Positions 36,216 to 48,175 of a DNA stretch of 64,000 nucleotides are shown one piece after another. Position 1 is the stretch's first letter, and the number at the start of each line of letters is the position of its first letter. The DNA comes from Acanthosoma haemorrhoidale (taxonomy: Eukaryota; Arthropoda; Insecta; Hemiptera; Acanthosomatidae). The stretch covers positions 79,685,341 through 79,749,340 of the forward strand of contig OV884015.1 of NCBI GenBank assembly GCA_930367205.1, written 5' to 3'. A model generated the notes under the pieces. It saw nothing but the letters and a program-made list of their open reading frames with translations, made no database searches and was not told where the DNA came from. The translations under genes were made by a program, and so were the position numbers.

Positions 36216-38880
36216 ATTCTTTTGATTTATTTCAATTAAGAACAGTGATGAATCGAACTCCACTACAAATTTTTATAGCAACTAGTGGACAAATCCACTG
36301 ATCTTATTTGAACTGTTACGTCTTAAAGTGGTTAACCGTCCTATGACGAAATAGAATTTTTATGAGTAGATTACCTCATGTACCAATTTCTAATAAAAGT
36401 TTATTCCTTATCTACGAAGCTTAAATTCATTGCATTATTTTTAAATTATTCGTTAATCATGGCAAATTCGTTACATCAGTGTTCTGCAGGGGGTGTTATT
36501 TGTATTCATTATAGTTTTGATGGTATATTCTCTCTGAAAATGAGTGTTCGTTTGGTTACGTTTCTTTCTTAGATAATTCTACCAAAAATTGATGTAGATC
36601 CTATATCGATGATGCAGTACTTCACCTCAAGTATTTTTCCTAATGAAGGTTCGGCACAGACGATAGCTATGAATAATCAAATAGTTTTATAACAATCGAA
36701 TAAGTTTTCTTTAACTGACAACTCGATAAGAAAAAAAAAAAAAAAAAGAAAGATAAAACTGTATGCATTTCATATCTTAGAAATGATTATGTCAAAAGAA
36801 TAAAAAATAGAGTGGTCCAACTAAAGAAAAAAAAACATCCTAATGAAGGTTAGAAGCGAGGACGGCTGAAAAACACCGGAGGTGGAGGTACCTGGAAGAA
36901 GAGAGCCAATCAAAAGGCAGTATGCCATTAAAGAGGAAGTAAAAAACTAAAAAGATGACGGAGGGCGGTGTGAAGGATGAGCTGGCCACGTGCAGATGCC
37001 TCTAATGAGAGTCCGGCCGACAAGAGGGCGATGAGTGAACCTTACCTGGAAGGCACTTAGCATCTGTCTCCCCACGCGGTCCACCTCCTTATCATATTAT
37101 AATTTTTAAGGAATTTTATTTGTTTACCCATTTGTGTGCAAATATAAAACGAGCAATCATATGCAAAAAAAGGAAAGTTGAAATGTGCTGGTCCTCCTTG
37201 GTCTACAATCTAGATGCAGCATTTCAATCCTTCCGAAAAATATTTAAGCAATTTCACTTTCGGTCGTAGTCCAGTCAAGATCTTCGATCTGATCCTGATG
37301 ACATAAAATCGTTTATTTCTGTATTACTAAGCAATTTATTAATAACACTTCACTGTTGTTAGAAATGTACCCCTCTCTATGGTCTACCTACAAATCATCT
37401 TATCCTCATACAAGCGCTTTCGGCGGCTAGTGGCATTGCCATTATTTATAAGTATTATAATAATTTAAATGATAGCATATGAAATAAGAATTCAAATAAA
37501 ACGGAAAACATTAAATAATATAACCTATTCTTACGCAATCAGATCTACTCATTAATATCCGTGACAGATCCGTTCAATAATTTTATCAGTCGTCTGACAG
37601 AACCGCTATTAAAAATTTTATACCTATAAACAAATCAGTGATTGAATTTGAAAGTTGCTAGATCGGGGTTAGTGACGTTTGTGCTTTTATTTAATTGGGC
37701 TTTTGGAAGTCTATGGTTGGTTTTTAATTGGACACTCAACTAGAAATCATAGATTTTTATTATAAAAATTTTATAAGCATTTTTATTTTCGTGCCCAAAT
37801 ACGGGATCTTCTGAGATCATGGAATAAAATAGATGAAAAAACTAAAATATCCACTTATTTATATGTAAGAAAATGGGGGGGGGGGGGACTGGGGGACTTC
37901 ATCTTCTGTACCACCTTTTAGTAGCACTTTTTTATTTTAATATTTATTACTGGCGGAATATTGGTCTGTCTAGAAGAATGATAGAAAAAGAGCAAATATA
38001 AGTGATGGTAATAATAAGATAAGTGTCATAATAAGAGACCAGCTAATATTGACTTTTATCGCGTAGATATAACAAGAAATAAACAGATGTGTATCGAGCA
38101 AAGATTTCCATGTTTTTAATAATAAAATTTGGCAATTTCCCATTTATGATAAGTACAAAGTTAATTAGTGGTTTTACGATTTTGGCCATTGATGCACCAA
38201 AAGTGTACAAAATGTACTCTATGCAATTTAATTCTTATATAATTACTATGAATTGATGCAAAATAGGCTATGTCACATTTTAATATAACTGTTGAATTTT
38301 AAACAACAAAATTCAGTCGCAAGGAACAGATATAGATACATAAGGCTTCTGAGCGTCAGAAGCACAAATGCCGAGATGTGACAACGCATTATGGTCCACC
38401 TAAAAAAATAGTAGAAATAATAAAAGAAAAAGAAAACTATGTGGTATGGCGTGTGAGTAAAGTCACGTACCACAAACATTTATATAGACCTGGGCAAAGT
38501 TACAACCTCTAGAGATTACTATTGTCATTGATGGGGGGGGGGCGGATGTGGTTTTCCACAAAACAATCTACAAACCTGCCTGTCCACAAACATTCATCGT
38601 TACTCGGAAATGGAGGGAATAACAAATTTACCAGATGTGATTTATGTAAGGAATGTGAATTTGTGAAAGGATGTGGTATGTGATACAGTGAACAAACAAA
38701 CTCTTATTTTTTTCAGTCGATGTCAACTTATTTAGTAAATATTTTGTATAACAATTTGTTTTTACTTTGGTACTTACATTTTATTTATTTGTTTAGTTTA
38801 TGTAATGTACGGGGTTACAGTGACATCCAAGGTGTTTCTAGAGCATTCCGCACTTCCTGTGGCCCACAGTGTTAGGGTAT

Positions 38881-38912
38881 GCTTAACCCTAACCCATTGT
38901 TTAGGGTTAAGC
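38881..38912. repeat. Perfect 12-bp-stem hairpin with TTAGGG-like arms
   Basis: GCTTAACCCTAA, an 8-nt loop, and TTAGGGTTAAGC. The arms are exactly complementary. A further ttagggtatgctt lies just upstream. Confidence 0.8.
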
Positions 38913-39160
38913 ACCGATCTAGTCAATTGAGGTGACATTATTACAGGGGTCTTTTATGTGCGAAACTCTTGAGATCTTAAAACTTCTATAGGTAAGTAAC
39001 AGTACTAGTTTCTTTTTCCTTTGGAGTATTTGCCGATGTGGGTTAAACCAATAAAATTAAATTAAATAACTTTTATCTGCACACAGTTTTTCTTCTAATA
39101 ATCCAGTGTTGCGCGTGTCACCTTGCGACAAATATGCGAGTTAAGCACCTCTTCTAAGCA

Positions 39161-39205
39161 CCTGAAGATGATTGAGCACATGGTCAAAAGCGCTTGCACT
39201 ACAAA
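39161..39205 (+). other. Degenerate CTGANGA...AAA motif (Penelope/hammerhead-like), site 2
   Basis: CCTGAAGATGATTG, agcaca, TGGTCAAAAGCGC then ttgcactac. The TGATTG/TGGTCA arms can pair with G-U pairs. The wording is that of Penelope-like element ends (CTGAAGATGG...CGAAACGCGTTGCACTA), but the GAAA box is altered. Confidence 0.35.
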
Positions 39206-39774
39206 GAATGAAAAAAAACGTTGGCCACACAAAAGTTATTACAATTAATTATTAGTTTCTTCTTTTGTTATTTTGTACTAAAGCAACTTTGTTACGAAGT
39301 AAATCTCACTTCGGTCACACGAATCAATAAGGTTCCATGAATAAAAACACTATGATAAAAGAAATAATTATAAAAACTCAATCATATTCATAGACCGTTC
39401 TATAGAAGGAATAATTGAATTTTCGTCTAAGATGATCTGGCTGACAATGCGGAAATTTGAAACAATTACAAATGAAAATATTAAAGATGAATGGTGGTCC
39501 TGAAATAATGACGAGTCGAACGAAATAGGATAGCTCCGGAAAAATGTCAATTATGAAACTATGGAAAAACTCCGATGCTTCACCTGATATAAAAAAAATC
39601 TTGAAATCATACAATTGTATTTTAGTGTTAACATTTTTCATTTCATTAAGATCTAGACACAATGAGTCTCCTTTATTCTTGATTTTAGTTATATGCCTGG
39701 AACAAATTATATGTTAATTCATGTATTTACACAAGTATTGAGTTCAGAGTAGTTCCATTCATCTGCATTATTAA

Positions 39775-40215
39775 GGTCTTTGGGAGAACATGGACCTGTC
39801 CAACAATCCTCTGCCACCCATTTCTGTCCATTGCAACATTTCTTCAACACCCATCTTTCTCAGGTCGCCCTCCACGTCATTTGGCCTCTTATGCGTGGTC
39901 AGCCTTACTTCCAGGATAACAAAACAGAATATGCTTCGAATGTCGTGTCGTTCCCATCCTCTCCATGTTCCAGAACCAGTACAGTCTTCTTTTTTTTATG
40001 GTAGCTACCAGGTCAGGTTCCCCTGTCACAGTGACATCAGCACCGAATTCTTCCTGATTCTCCGATGACCCAGCTAAAATAATTTTTCCGTGGAGTTTCC
40101 CTTCATTGGCATTGCCTAGGCTTCACTGGCATACGTTACAAGTGAGCATATCTTGTTCAGCATTACACAGAGAGTAGAACGCTCATCACAAAACCGAAGG
40201 ATTGGACCTCATGAA
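39775..40215 (-). pseudogene. Decayed C-terminus of a non-LTR retrotransposon ORF
   Basis: On the minus strand, DVEGDLRKMGV and, after one frameshift, RNVAMDRNGWQRIVGQ reproduce the post-RT tail of many insect LINEs (D-x-E-x-D-L-R-x-x-G, A-x-D-R-x-x-W-R-x-I-V). Upstream in the same direction ATIKKRRLYWFWNMERMG matches the R-L-x-W-x-G-H-x-x-R-M segment of that tail. Stops and frameshifts are frequent. RT motifs were not seen. Confidence 0.65.
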
Positions 40216-43200
40216 TCTCAATGAAGATCTACTTTAGAAATGAAGTAAAGAAATGAAATTTTTCAATTACTTTTCAGTCCTTAGGATACTTTTAAGGTAC
40301 ATTTGGTACCTAAAGATACATTTAACAAAGTATACCTATTACATTACCTAATTATGTCATTTATTCCTATACTAAAGGAAAATACGTTTTTGCCTACTCA
40401 TGAATCAGTTGTATACATGCTGCCTACCCTAAACATCTGGCTCAATACCTGGTTACTAATTTGCTAATGAAGGAGTAGGGGCAAAATTATATTTATTTTT
40501 TTTAAAATTGATTAATATTTCATTTAGTTTTAGAGTGAAATTGGTTCAATGTTCTTTGGTAATTTATATTAGATAGACAACCATTGCTACAATTCAATTT
40601 CTATAGTGTTAATCGCAGTTGAAAACTTACCATTAAACTGCATTAGGTGTACATGTAGATTCAAATAAATAATAGAATACCTAATTTATTAGTTGTTGTG
40701 GGAATAATAGTATTTATACAGTAACACGTCAATAGTAGGTTAAAATAATCGAGACAAATAAATTAATGGATGATACATAAAATATATTAAACTACAATAA
40801 CTATTAAATATATGAAGTTACGCTGTGTACTACTTTTATGCTTGGTAATTTGCTGAGTAAATAATAATTGTGAATGCACAGTAAGTAAGCTATCTGTACA
40901 ATTTTTGGAATTATTTTATTTCTTAGTAACTCATAATCATTCTTATTAAAATATAACTACGCCATAAAATTAACTAATTTTTTTAGTTATTATTTGATTT
41001 TTTTTTTCTCAAAAACTAGTCAATGCACCAACTGAGGTTTTAAAATATACGTTGCACCTCGATTTAAATATTCATATTTTTCACAGTTTAATTGAAATCG
41101 GTTATAGAAGATTCTGAACACGAGAATCCCCTTATTCTGAATCCATCCACCAACCGTATCCACGGTAACCTAAAATGCCACCTAAAATGGAAATGGATTC
41201 ACACAAATAATCCTTTTTTTCTAAAGTTGTAACAATTTTTTTTTTAATTGCTTCTTCTTCGTTTTATTCATTTAATCATTCAACTAATGCAACATTCACA
41301 GATAGTTCACTCTGCATTAAAAATTATTATTCAGCAAATTACCAAGCGTAAAATTAGTACACAATGTAGTTTCATAAATATTTATTTGTCAATTAATTTA
41401 TTTGTCTGTGTTCTTTTTTTTACCTACAATCGACTCGTTAATATGCAAATACTATTATTCCCAAAAGAACAACAAATGAATAATATATTCCTTTTGTTAG
41501 ATAAATCATTTTCATATGAAGTTAACGGTAAGTCAATCAGTCTGTCTTCCCATAACTAAGTATATATTTTTTAAAACACAAGTGCTGCCGGCAACTCGAA
41601 GTGTCACTATCAAGTGCTTAGAATAATGTTTATTTGAGTCTCTGATCTATTGCTGAGTGGGCAGCGTTCTAAGCACTTGATATTGACAGTGTAGGCTACC
41701 GAATGTGTTGAAATACACTTACAAGAAGATAAACTCGTCAGACTCCTATTTATTTAATGTATTTAGGGCTGAAATACTATAGCAACCCTAGAAATCAAAC
41801 TTCTATTCATGGAAAGTAAATTCACTTTCTTTTTAGGGATTTGAACGCAGAACTTTCATATCACACACTTATTTTATTTATTGCAGCTTGGCCTGGCTGT
41901 AGGGGTTGGTTTAACACGATAAGATCACAAACGAACAGACAATAAGATAAATATATAAAGATAAGTAATTTGGGAAAAAGATATTTGTATTATGCGGGCT
42001 AAAGCTCACTGCGGTGTCGCTGGAAATTAGCTAGCTGACATTAAGGCGAAATTTTGAGCAGATTCCTCACAAGCTGCATCGTATGATGAAATACTTGTTG
42101 TAATTCACATGGTGGGGTATATCGCTCTTCTCAATGAACGACAATTGTACGAATGGATATTGTCAGTAGAAAACAGAAAGAATATACCAAATAAAAACTG
42201 ACTTAACTACTGACCGGACACGAAGGAAGTAGAAGCTATTTGGACAGGCAACAACAGGACAGATACAGATTACCAATAACTATTTCATTGTAGACTACTA
42301 GAAAGTTATAAATATATAGTCTATTCGGAAGCAGATACATCAATCAATGATGACCTTAAAGATTTAAACGAATTATTTGACCTCATAGCCTAAAGTGAAC
42401 TAAATTGTAACATCTGATAGCTATAGGTCAGTTAATCAAAACATTTTGGCCACCGTAGTTGGACGCAAGTAAGTGTTGGAAAGCGGATAATGGTTTTAAT
42501 CTGTTCCTTTGACTTCAAATAAAAGTTCCCTAAGTTTGTGCTCCGTTTCAAGTGGTGAACCAAGGCGAAGGGGGAGGACTAAATTTTCGAACTTTTTAAT
42601 TAAAGAACATTACATTCTGCGTAAAATCTCAAACGTTGAATTCAATTAAGCAGAAGAGTCAAAATTGATAGTCGAAAAACGATTGATTTGCTGATTTTTT
42701 TTACAAAATCGTATACAATCATTTTAAATCGATTTTAACTTGAAAACGACTATTATAAATGAAAATACCCGTTGAATGAAAGTTTTAGAGCATTGAATTT
42801 TTTATTTAGTGATCAACTTTTTTTTTTTTGCTCAATTGAGGTAATGCATAGAAATTCTAAAGGTAAGATTAGGGTTTTTGATTCTTAATTGTGGATATTT
42901 AATAAATAATTTTTTATCTATCTGACACGAATTACCTTTGGTGAACGAAAGAGGACTAACCCCAGACATATTCAATTTTGATTTTAATCTTTCAATTAAA
43001 TTCTAATCTGTTACCAATCTTTATTAAGGGCTGGATGCATTATAATGCTGGTGGCTAAGTAATGGTCAGCCGACGTTATGATGACCTTGGGACCATAGGT
43101 ACCTTTACAATAATCCCTAGGCCCAGGAATTCACAATTCGCATTAAATGTCACCCCTTGTAGGGACGGTGATTAACTAATTATAGATAGATAAAAAAGTT

Positions 43201-43427
43201 AATTATCAAATAATTAAATGGTAATGTTTATTATAGAAATTAATATTTGAATATTTTGATGCAAGAATTTAAAATTGCGCTACTTTTGCTACATATAAAT
43301 GTAATATATATATTTATTTATGATAAGCTATATTTTTTCTGTTATAATGTTTCGTCTTCTGTATGCCTCAAGGTTTTTGCTAATATTTCATTATTGTAGT
43401 AAAAAGGTAATGGAGTATTAAGCTTAC
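40216..43427. other. No gene seen
   Basis: Very AT-rich intron. Contains the inverted repeat at 41585-41703 and a possible degraded tRNA-type B box on the minus strand near 41838-41858. Confidence 0.5.
41585..41703. mobile_element. Short MITE-like inverted repeat
   Basis: Arms of about 36 nt, gccggcaactcg-aagtgtcactatcaagtgct-tagaa at the left and the complement at the right, with several mismatches concentrated at the outer ends. The inner 19 bases (atcaagtgcttagaa and neighbours) pair almost perfectly. The spacer is about 45 nt. No target duplication was clear. Confidence 0.55.
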
Positions 43428-43612
43428 CTCCCAGTGGCTGAATACCAACTGTGGACTGGCCAGGCCGGACGTCGACTTTCTTATCTCATGTGCGAACTGA
43501 AATGACTCGATGACTGGAAGAACAGCGGTGACAGCAAACGAAGCAGACCCCTGCGTCATGTCTCCGTGGAGCACTCGACCCTGGCGCCTTCCGAGCACTG
43601 CGTACATCTTAC
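43428..43612 (-). CDS. EFL1: EFL1 penultimate exon (domain V)
   Basis: A 185-nt exon lies between acceptor ttcag (complement of 43613-43617) and donor gtaagc. It starts with two bases of a split codon and then encodes [18 protein letters not shown], continuing to [15 protein letters not shown]. This is domain V (EF-G/EF-2 C-terminal fold). The R(R)QGRV turn, [16 protein letters not shown], and the [12 protein letters not shown] signature are characteristic of EFL1 rather than EF-2, which has G-G-Q-A-F-P-Q at that point. No stop or frameshift is present, so the gene looks intact. The exon upstream (with the R-L-M-A-A-M-Y-type motif in relatives) was not found within the window and may lie beyond 64000. 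Confidence 0.95.
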
Positions 43613-44007
43613 CTGAAACACACCATAATATATTTCAAAAGCAGCAAAAAACAACATAACTAACTATAAAATAAATAACTACACAAAATAATAAATACAT
43701 TTCCAACACTGAGTGGTTATGTCAATATTCCCTATGGACAAGAAGCTAGATTTATCTTTTAATAATCTATTTATTATTTATAGAACAGTTTACGCATATT
43801 GCTGCAATTACTTATATTTCATACTTGCACACTACACTTACATGCTTTTGGATACTTGTGTTTTGGGAAAATTCACCAAAAGCAGCATGTTTCACCAGTT
43901 AATCCATCACAGAGATGAATTTCATGAGATAAAACGGTGTTAACACTGAATAGGTTCTATTTTGTGTTTTTGAGCTGTACAAAACGGCTACCTGATGGCC
44001 AGTCTAA

Positions 44008-44265
44008 CGGAAAAAAAGTTATTTTCTATACGAATATCTTGCGGGAATTTATAGAGAAAGCAAAGACCAACTAGTGGTCACTATGCCCATGAAAGATGAC
44101 CTGTTGTGGAATATAGCTGTGGAAGAAGGGGCTAGTAAATTACGTCGCCGAACTTCTGTCCCTTGCAAATTACCGGCTGTGAAATTCAGAAAAAAAGTAC
44201 AAGAATGGATGCCTGCATTTTCCCAGAAAAACAACAAAAAACAAGATTGTTTACACAAAATATAA
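44008..44265 (+). other. Unrecognised open frame, 85 codons
   Basis: Open from a TAA at 44005 to TAA 44263-44265. It reads YEYLAGIYRESKDQLVV, TMPMKDDLLWNIAVEEGASK and KVQEWMPAF. GC content is higher than the flanks and the peptide looks protein-like. I do not recognise it. It has no acceptor of note, and an ATG occurs only 66 nt in. It could be a transposon or retro-copied fragment. Confidence 0.3.
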
Positions 44266-45144
44266 TTGAGGAAAGATTATACAAAAAAAAAACTAAAATT
44301 ATAAACTGGCAATACATATGTAATAATCGTATATATATAAACAAAAAAAAATAATGTTAGTAACGGGGTTATTAATCTAAAAATAAAATGAAAGAAACAT
44401 AGATAACCAAAAATATAAATGTCTTTACGCTTTAGTATAAATAAAAATTAATTAAATCCTATATTTACTAAATTTAACATTGTCAATCACCAAAAGTCAA
44501 TAATATTTTATTCTTTGCAAGTGAAAGGATGATGTGAGCTGAATCTGGAGATAATTGGTGTGTATACTATCAAAATAACCGCTTACCGGAGATCCCAAAG
44601 TGGAGAAGAAAAATTCTTCTCGATGTTCACTCTCCAAACAATGGGGAGCGTGGGTGGGTGGTGGATGTCCGGTGTACAGTCAGCGATGAAGAAGTAGGGT
44701 GAATCTGGGGTCAACATCAATCAACAAATTTCCAAGCGTCCTTCTTCGTTCACAACTTTCAGGGAACTGAGCCAGTAATTAGATGACGATCGGAGTTGAT
44801 CCGCCATGCCAAAACAATTGCCGATCGCATTAGAGGTCACCTTATCACTTGCTTAGACGTAAACAACCTTAATTACTAATTATGCATATCAATACAACAA
44901 ATAATACAATCTTGTTTTTTTTTTTCTTTTAACAAATAAAATAAAATTAATCGTTATAATTACGTGAGTGAAAAAAAATAATAAAAAAATAGTTGGGACC
45001 CAACAATAGCTGTAATAATGGAATGCTGTTAGCAAAAATTGGAGGACCCTGTCATCTCTAATAAATTGCCTTGCACTATCCCTAAACCACACGTGTTTTC
45101 AAGATTTTTTTCTTTTTATTATTTGAATGCTTACATGAAATGCA

Positions 45145-45425
45145 TTGCATTTTAAGCTGACCTTAGAACCTCGGTGTATCGGATTGTTACTTGTTTGGGG
45201 AAGACAAGGCTCGTAAGCTGAGCCCACTTCGCAAGTAACTTAATCACTCAGAGCTCGCTGTAAACAAAATGCTAATTTAGGGGAGGCCACCTGTAGCTTA
45301 AGTGTGGCTCTGAGTTGCCGGGGATGAGACGGGAGTACAGTGGAAGTGGTTAGATCTCGAATAAATGGGATGTTGAGATCAGCGTGAAGGGTTGTTGATA
45401 TAGAAGGGAGTATTGGTTATCATCC
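45145..45425 (-). repeat. Dispersed repeat family 3, copy C
   Basis: The minus strand reads ccaatactcccttctatatc, aacaacccttcacgctgatc, ttcgagatctaaccac and tgtttacagcgagctctgag, ending ggttctaagg. It is closest to copy A. Confidence 0.6.
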
Positions 45426-46211
45426 GGAGGATTTTAAATTAACGTCCATATGAAATGTAACATCAACTTTGAGCTGAAGGTGACACCGCAGGCTCGGGTA
45501 GTCATTATGGAATGACAAGGACAAAACATCCACTGACAAAACTCTTTCAAGTAGGAAATTTCCGTTCGACTTAGAAGGAATCAAGACTCCAGAGAAATAC
45601 CGCGCTGACTGTAAATTCATTTACAGATCCATAAGGATGCGGGAGACATATTGATATCGTATGCTAAACAATACAACGGATACCTCCGTTCAGTTTTTTT
45701 TCAAGCAGAGCACATCAATTCTTTAATGCCTTCACGTAAAAGTCAATCAATAGCAACAGAATCAAGTGCTAAATCAATGTTTATCGACCTCACTTGTACC
45801 ACGAAAGCAATTCTGAAACCCAGATCTCGAAAGGCTCCGAATATGTTTTTATTTCAATTTTATTAATAAGATATTTATCCTAGTAGGTAAAATGAAAATT
45901 CGGTATGGAAATATTTCCTAAACGTTATGAATTAAGAATGAGCCAAGAGGTACAAAAACTGCCATCCGGTGAATCTGAGATCTCATTTAGTCTTTATAAA
46001 GTTGATATCTTCCCCTTCACATCTTCAGAACCTTCACTAGACTAAGATACAATTTTTGAGGTGTCCTAAACTACTAAACTATTATATCCCAATTTACTAA
46101 TATTCTAATTTCAATAACTTAGATTAATTATTATCTTATGTTATTTTATTGTTAATTTAAATGTGATATTAGTTTTTCTTCAATTTAATTGTAATTTACG
46201 AATTACATTTA

Positions 46212-46799
46212 TAAAGGGTGTCCCAGAATTAACGCAAGATTTGATTGAAATAGAAAACACAGTTTTTAGTATTTTTGTTGTTATTTTTTTAATGAATTAT
46301 AAAGTATATAGGATAGGGTTATTTATGGAATAACACATCTGGCAAATTGTCGAAATTTTCCATGACCATTTGGCATAAATGTGTTTGAATTTCGTTGATG
46401 CAGCGTTGAATTTCCTCTTTTAATGCACAGGGCCAATTCTGATCAACGAAACGAGAGAGTACGCGACCTGGAAACGTCTGAAATGGACGACCAGTGTGTT
46501 TAGTGTCTTCGACTGTATACCAGTCTCCCTAAGTTTTTCAATTAATCTCTTCACAGTTGATGTAGTCAAAACACTATTCCGACCATATTTTGTATGAAAT
46601 TTTCAAACTGCGGCCGCCAAACTTTTATTATTTTTGAGATATTGTTCAACAATAAAGGCACGTTCTTCTATCGTTTAATATTTTTACTAACCCTAAACTG
46701 TCAGCTGTAAAATTGTTTTTGTTTTTTTAGGGTTACTAGCCCTTTACTGCACAAATGGCGGCAAATTCAAATCTGGCGTTAATTCTGGGACACCCTTTA
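46212..46799 (-). mobile_element. Internally deleted mariner-like element
   Basis: TA target duplications (46210-46211 and 46800-46801) flank 24-bp exact inverted ends TAAAGGGTGTCCCAGAATTA..., with similarity continuing for about 10 more bases. It is 588 bp, half the length of a complete element. The coding trace on the minus strand joins an N-terminal HTH region directly to the C-terminal segment. Confidence 0.85.
46340..46690 (-). pseudogene. Transposase remnant: HTH fused to C-terminus by deletion
   Basis: Read on the minus strand: ERAFIVEQYLKNNKSLAAAV, one stop (TGA where the family has Arg), KFHTKYGRNSV, STVKRLIEKLRETG, then after a frameshift VEDTKHTGRPF, and QNWPCALKEEIQRCINEIQ. The first part is the helix-turn-helix DNA-binding region; the last is the C-terminal helix after the catalytic core. 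The DDE core itself is gone. Confidence 0.75.
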
Positions 46800-46801
46800 T
46801 A

Positions 46802-47949
46802 TTAATTTTTATTTCAATAATAATTTTATAAGTTATTGTTTAAAATAAAGATCATTCTCTCAAAGGTTGTCTGTTATAAGTCTAGAGCATTTTGATTTCT
46901 AATCACTAACCATATTTTTAAATAGTAGAAATATAAATGGAAAAAAACGTTGAAATGTAAATTTTAGTCATTAAATATAGATGGAATTTGTTTATATTAT
47001 CTGGGCAATACTATGTATTATAATCAATTAAATAAGCTGTTATTATGACGGTAATGTTCACAGCAGTATGAAAAGACATGATCAGGTAAAAAACGTATGT
47101 TATGTATTTTTAGGAGATTATCATTATTTTCCACACAGCAATAAATCAAAATACAGGTTATTTTGTATTTTCTTGTTAGTTTATCAATTCTTTTTCTCTT
47201 GTGAACGTAGAGAAAAGTACGGACCATTTTAGTAAATTATGTTGTCTTCTTTCCACACTACTAGCACAGGATTATTACACCTTTCGTATACAAAAAGAAG
47301 ATAAAAAAAAGTGTGTCATCCCATTTAATATGGTCAGAGATTGTTTTGTTGAGTTCACAAAGGGACGGGGGTCTAAGGAAACTGTACAAGACAAAACTAT
47401 CAGACCAAAACCTCCCCATAAAAATGTTTATAGCTATTTATAAGAAATACAAATGAGTTAGTGGAGGGGCGCGTGCGTGTAACAATGCCACCTTTTTTCA
47501 TTCGATACACCTGGTTACCCTGGTAATGTATTTTAGCCACGCTTCTGCCAGCCGTCCAAACCCCACATAAAAAATGAATAATAAACAGTAGAAGAACAAT
47601 ATCTTGTACAAGTTATATTACAAGCATGTCCTGCACACATTTTTTTTCGGTTCCTGTCAAGGGTTGTGACGCGTAATATGTTCCAAGTCAATGGGTTTTA
47701 GATTGCCTGGTACTTGAAAGAAAATCAGTGGAGTGCATACCTCGGTTTATGATCATTTTACAACAAACTAAATGAAAACCTCTATAAGAAAAGAAAAGAT
47801 TGTTAAACTGGATTCAGAAAATAGTCTTAAAAGGAGGACAAAAAACAATATGATGAATACGGCAAAACGCAATACAACGTCGAAAGAAAACCTTTATATA
47901 AATATATATAAACTTTATTATGATAAAATTACAATCTGCCTTATTGGGC
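46802..47949. other. No gene seen
   Basis: AT-rich sequence. The 80-codon open frame at 47201-47443 has no recognisable feature. Confidence 0.5.
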
Positions 47950-48175
47950 AATAAATAATTGTACTAAATGCTCACATCCATACCATATTTACAATTTTCC
48001 TTCACTCGCTCATTCATACAGCATTTACAAATAGCCCAGAGACATCCCAAATCCACATAGTTGTCACCTCACTCGCATGCAAAAGAGGAAGTGGAGTCTT
48101 GGGAAGTCCCTCACGCTCCTCCTTCAGCCGCGTTACTGGATAAGAACCAGCGGAGGCTGTCCAAGAGAGATTTAA
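47950..48175 (-). repeat. Dispersed repeat family 2, copy 3
   Basis: The minus strand shows gcatgcgagtgaggtgac, then gatgtctctgggctatttg, taaatgctgtatgaat and a degenerate repeat of that end (taaatatggtatggatg). The repeated end suggests a LINE 3' tail with tandem units. This is inference. Confidence 0.5.

Larger units (their letters stand above)
36216..39774. other. No gene seen
   Basis: AT-rich intron with poly(A), poly(G) (37876-37888) and a purine-rich stretch, 36870-37080, that resembles a very decayed LINE C-terminus only weakly. It also holds the hairpin at 38881-38912. Confidence 0.4.
6243..43427 (-). other. EFL1: Last intron of EFL1 (37.2 kb)
   Basis: It is bounded by donor gtaagc (complement of 43422-43427) and acceptor tttcag (complement of 6243-6248), both in the same phase. 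It carries most of the transposable elements in the window. No convincing host exon on either strand was found inside it. Confidence 0.85.
43613..46211. other. Probable EFL1 intron sequence
   Basis: Upstream of the domain-V exon on the minus strand. It holds an unrecognised 85-codon open frame (44008-44265, plus) and family-3 repeat copy C (45145-45425). The rest is AT-rich with nothing recognisable. Confidence 0.45.

Noticed and set aside
36870..37080. Purine-rich stretch with a GHVQMP-like peptide recalling LINE C-termini
   Set aside because: Only a few residues match and no ordered set of motifs follows.
41838..41858. Minus-strand gttcaaatccc, a B-box-like word
   Set aside because: No A box or tRNA arms at the right distance; too short to call a SINE.
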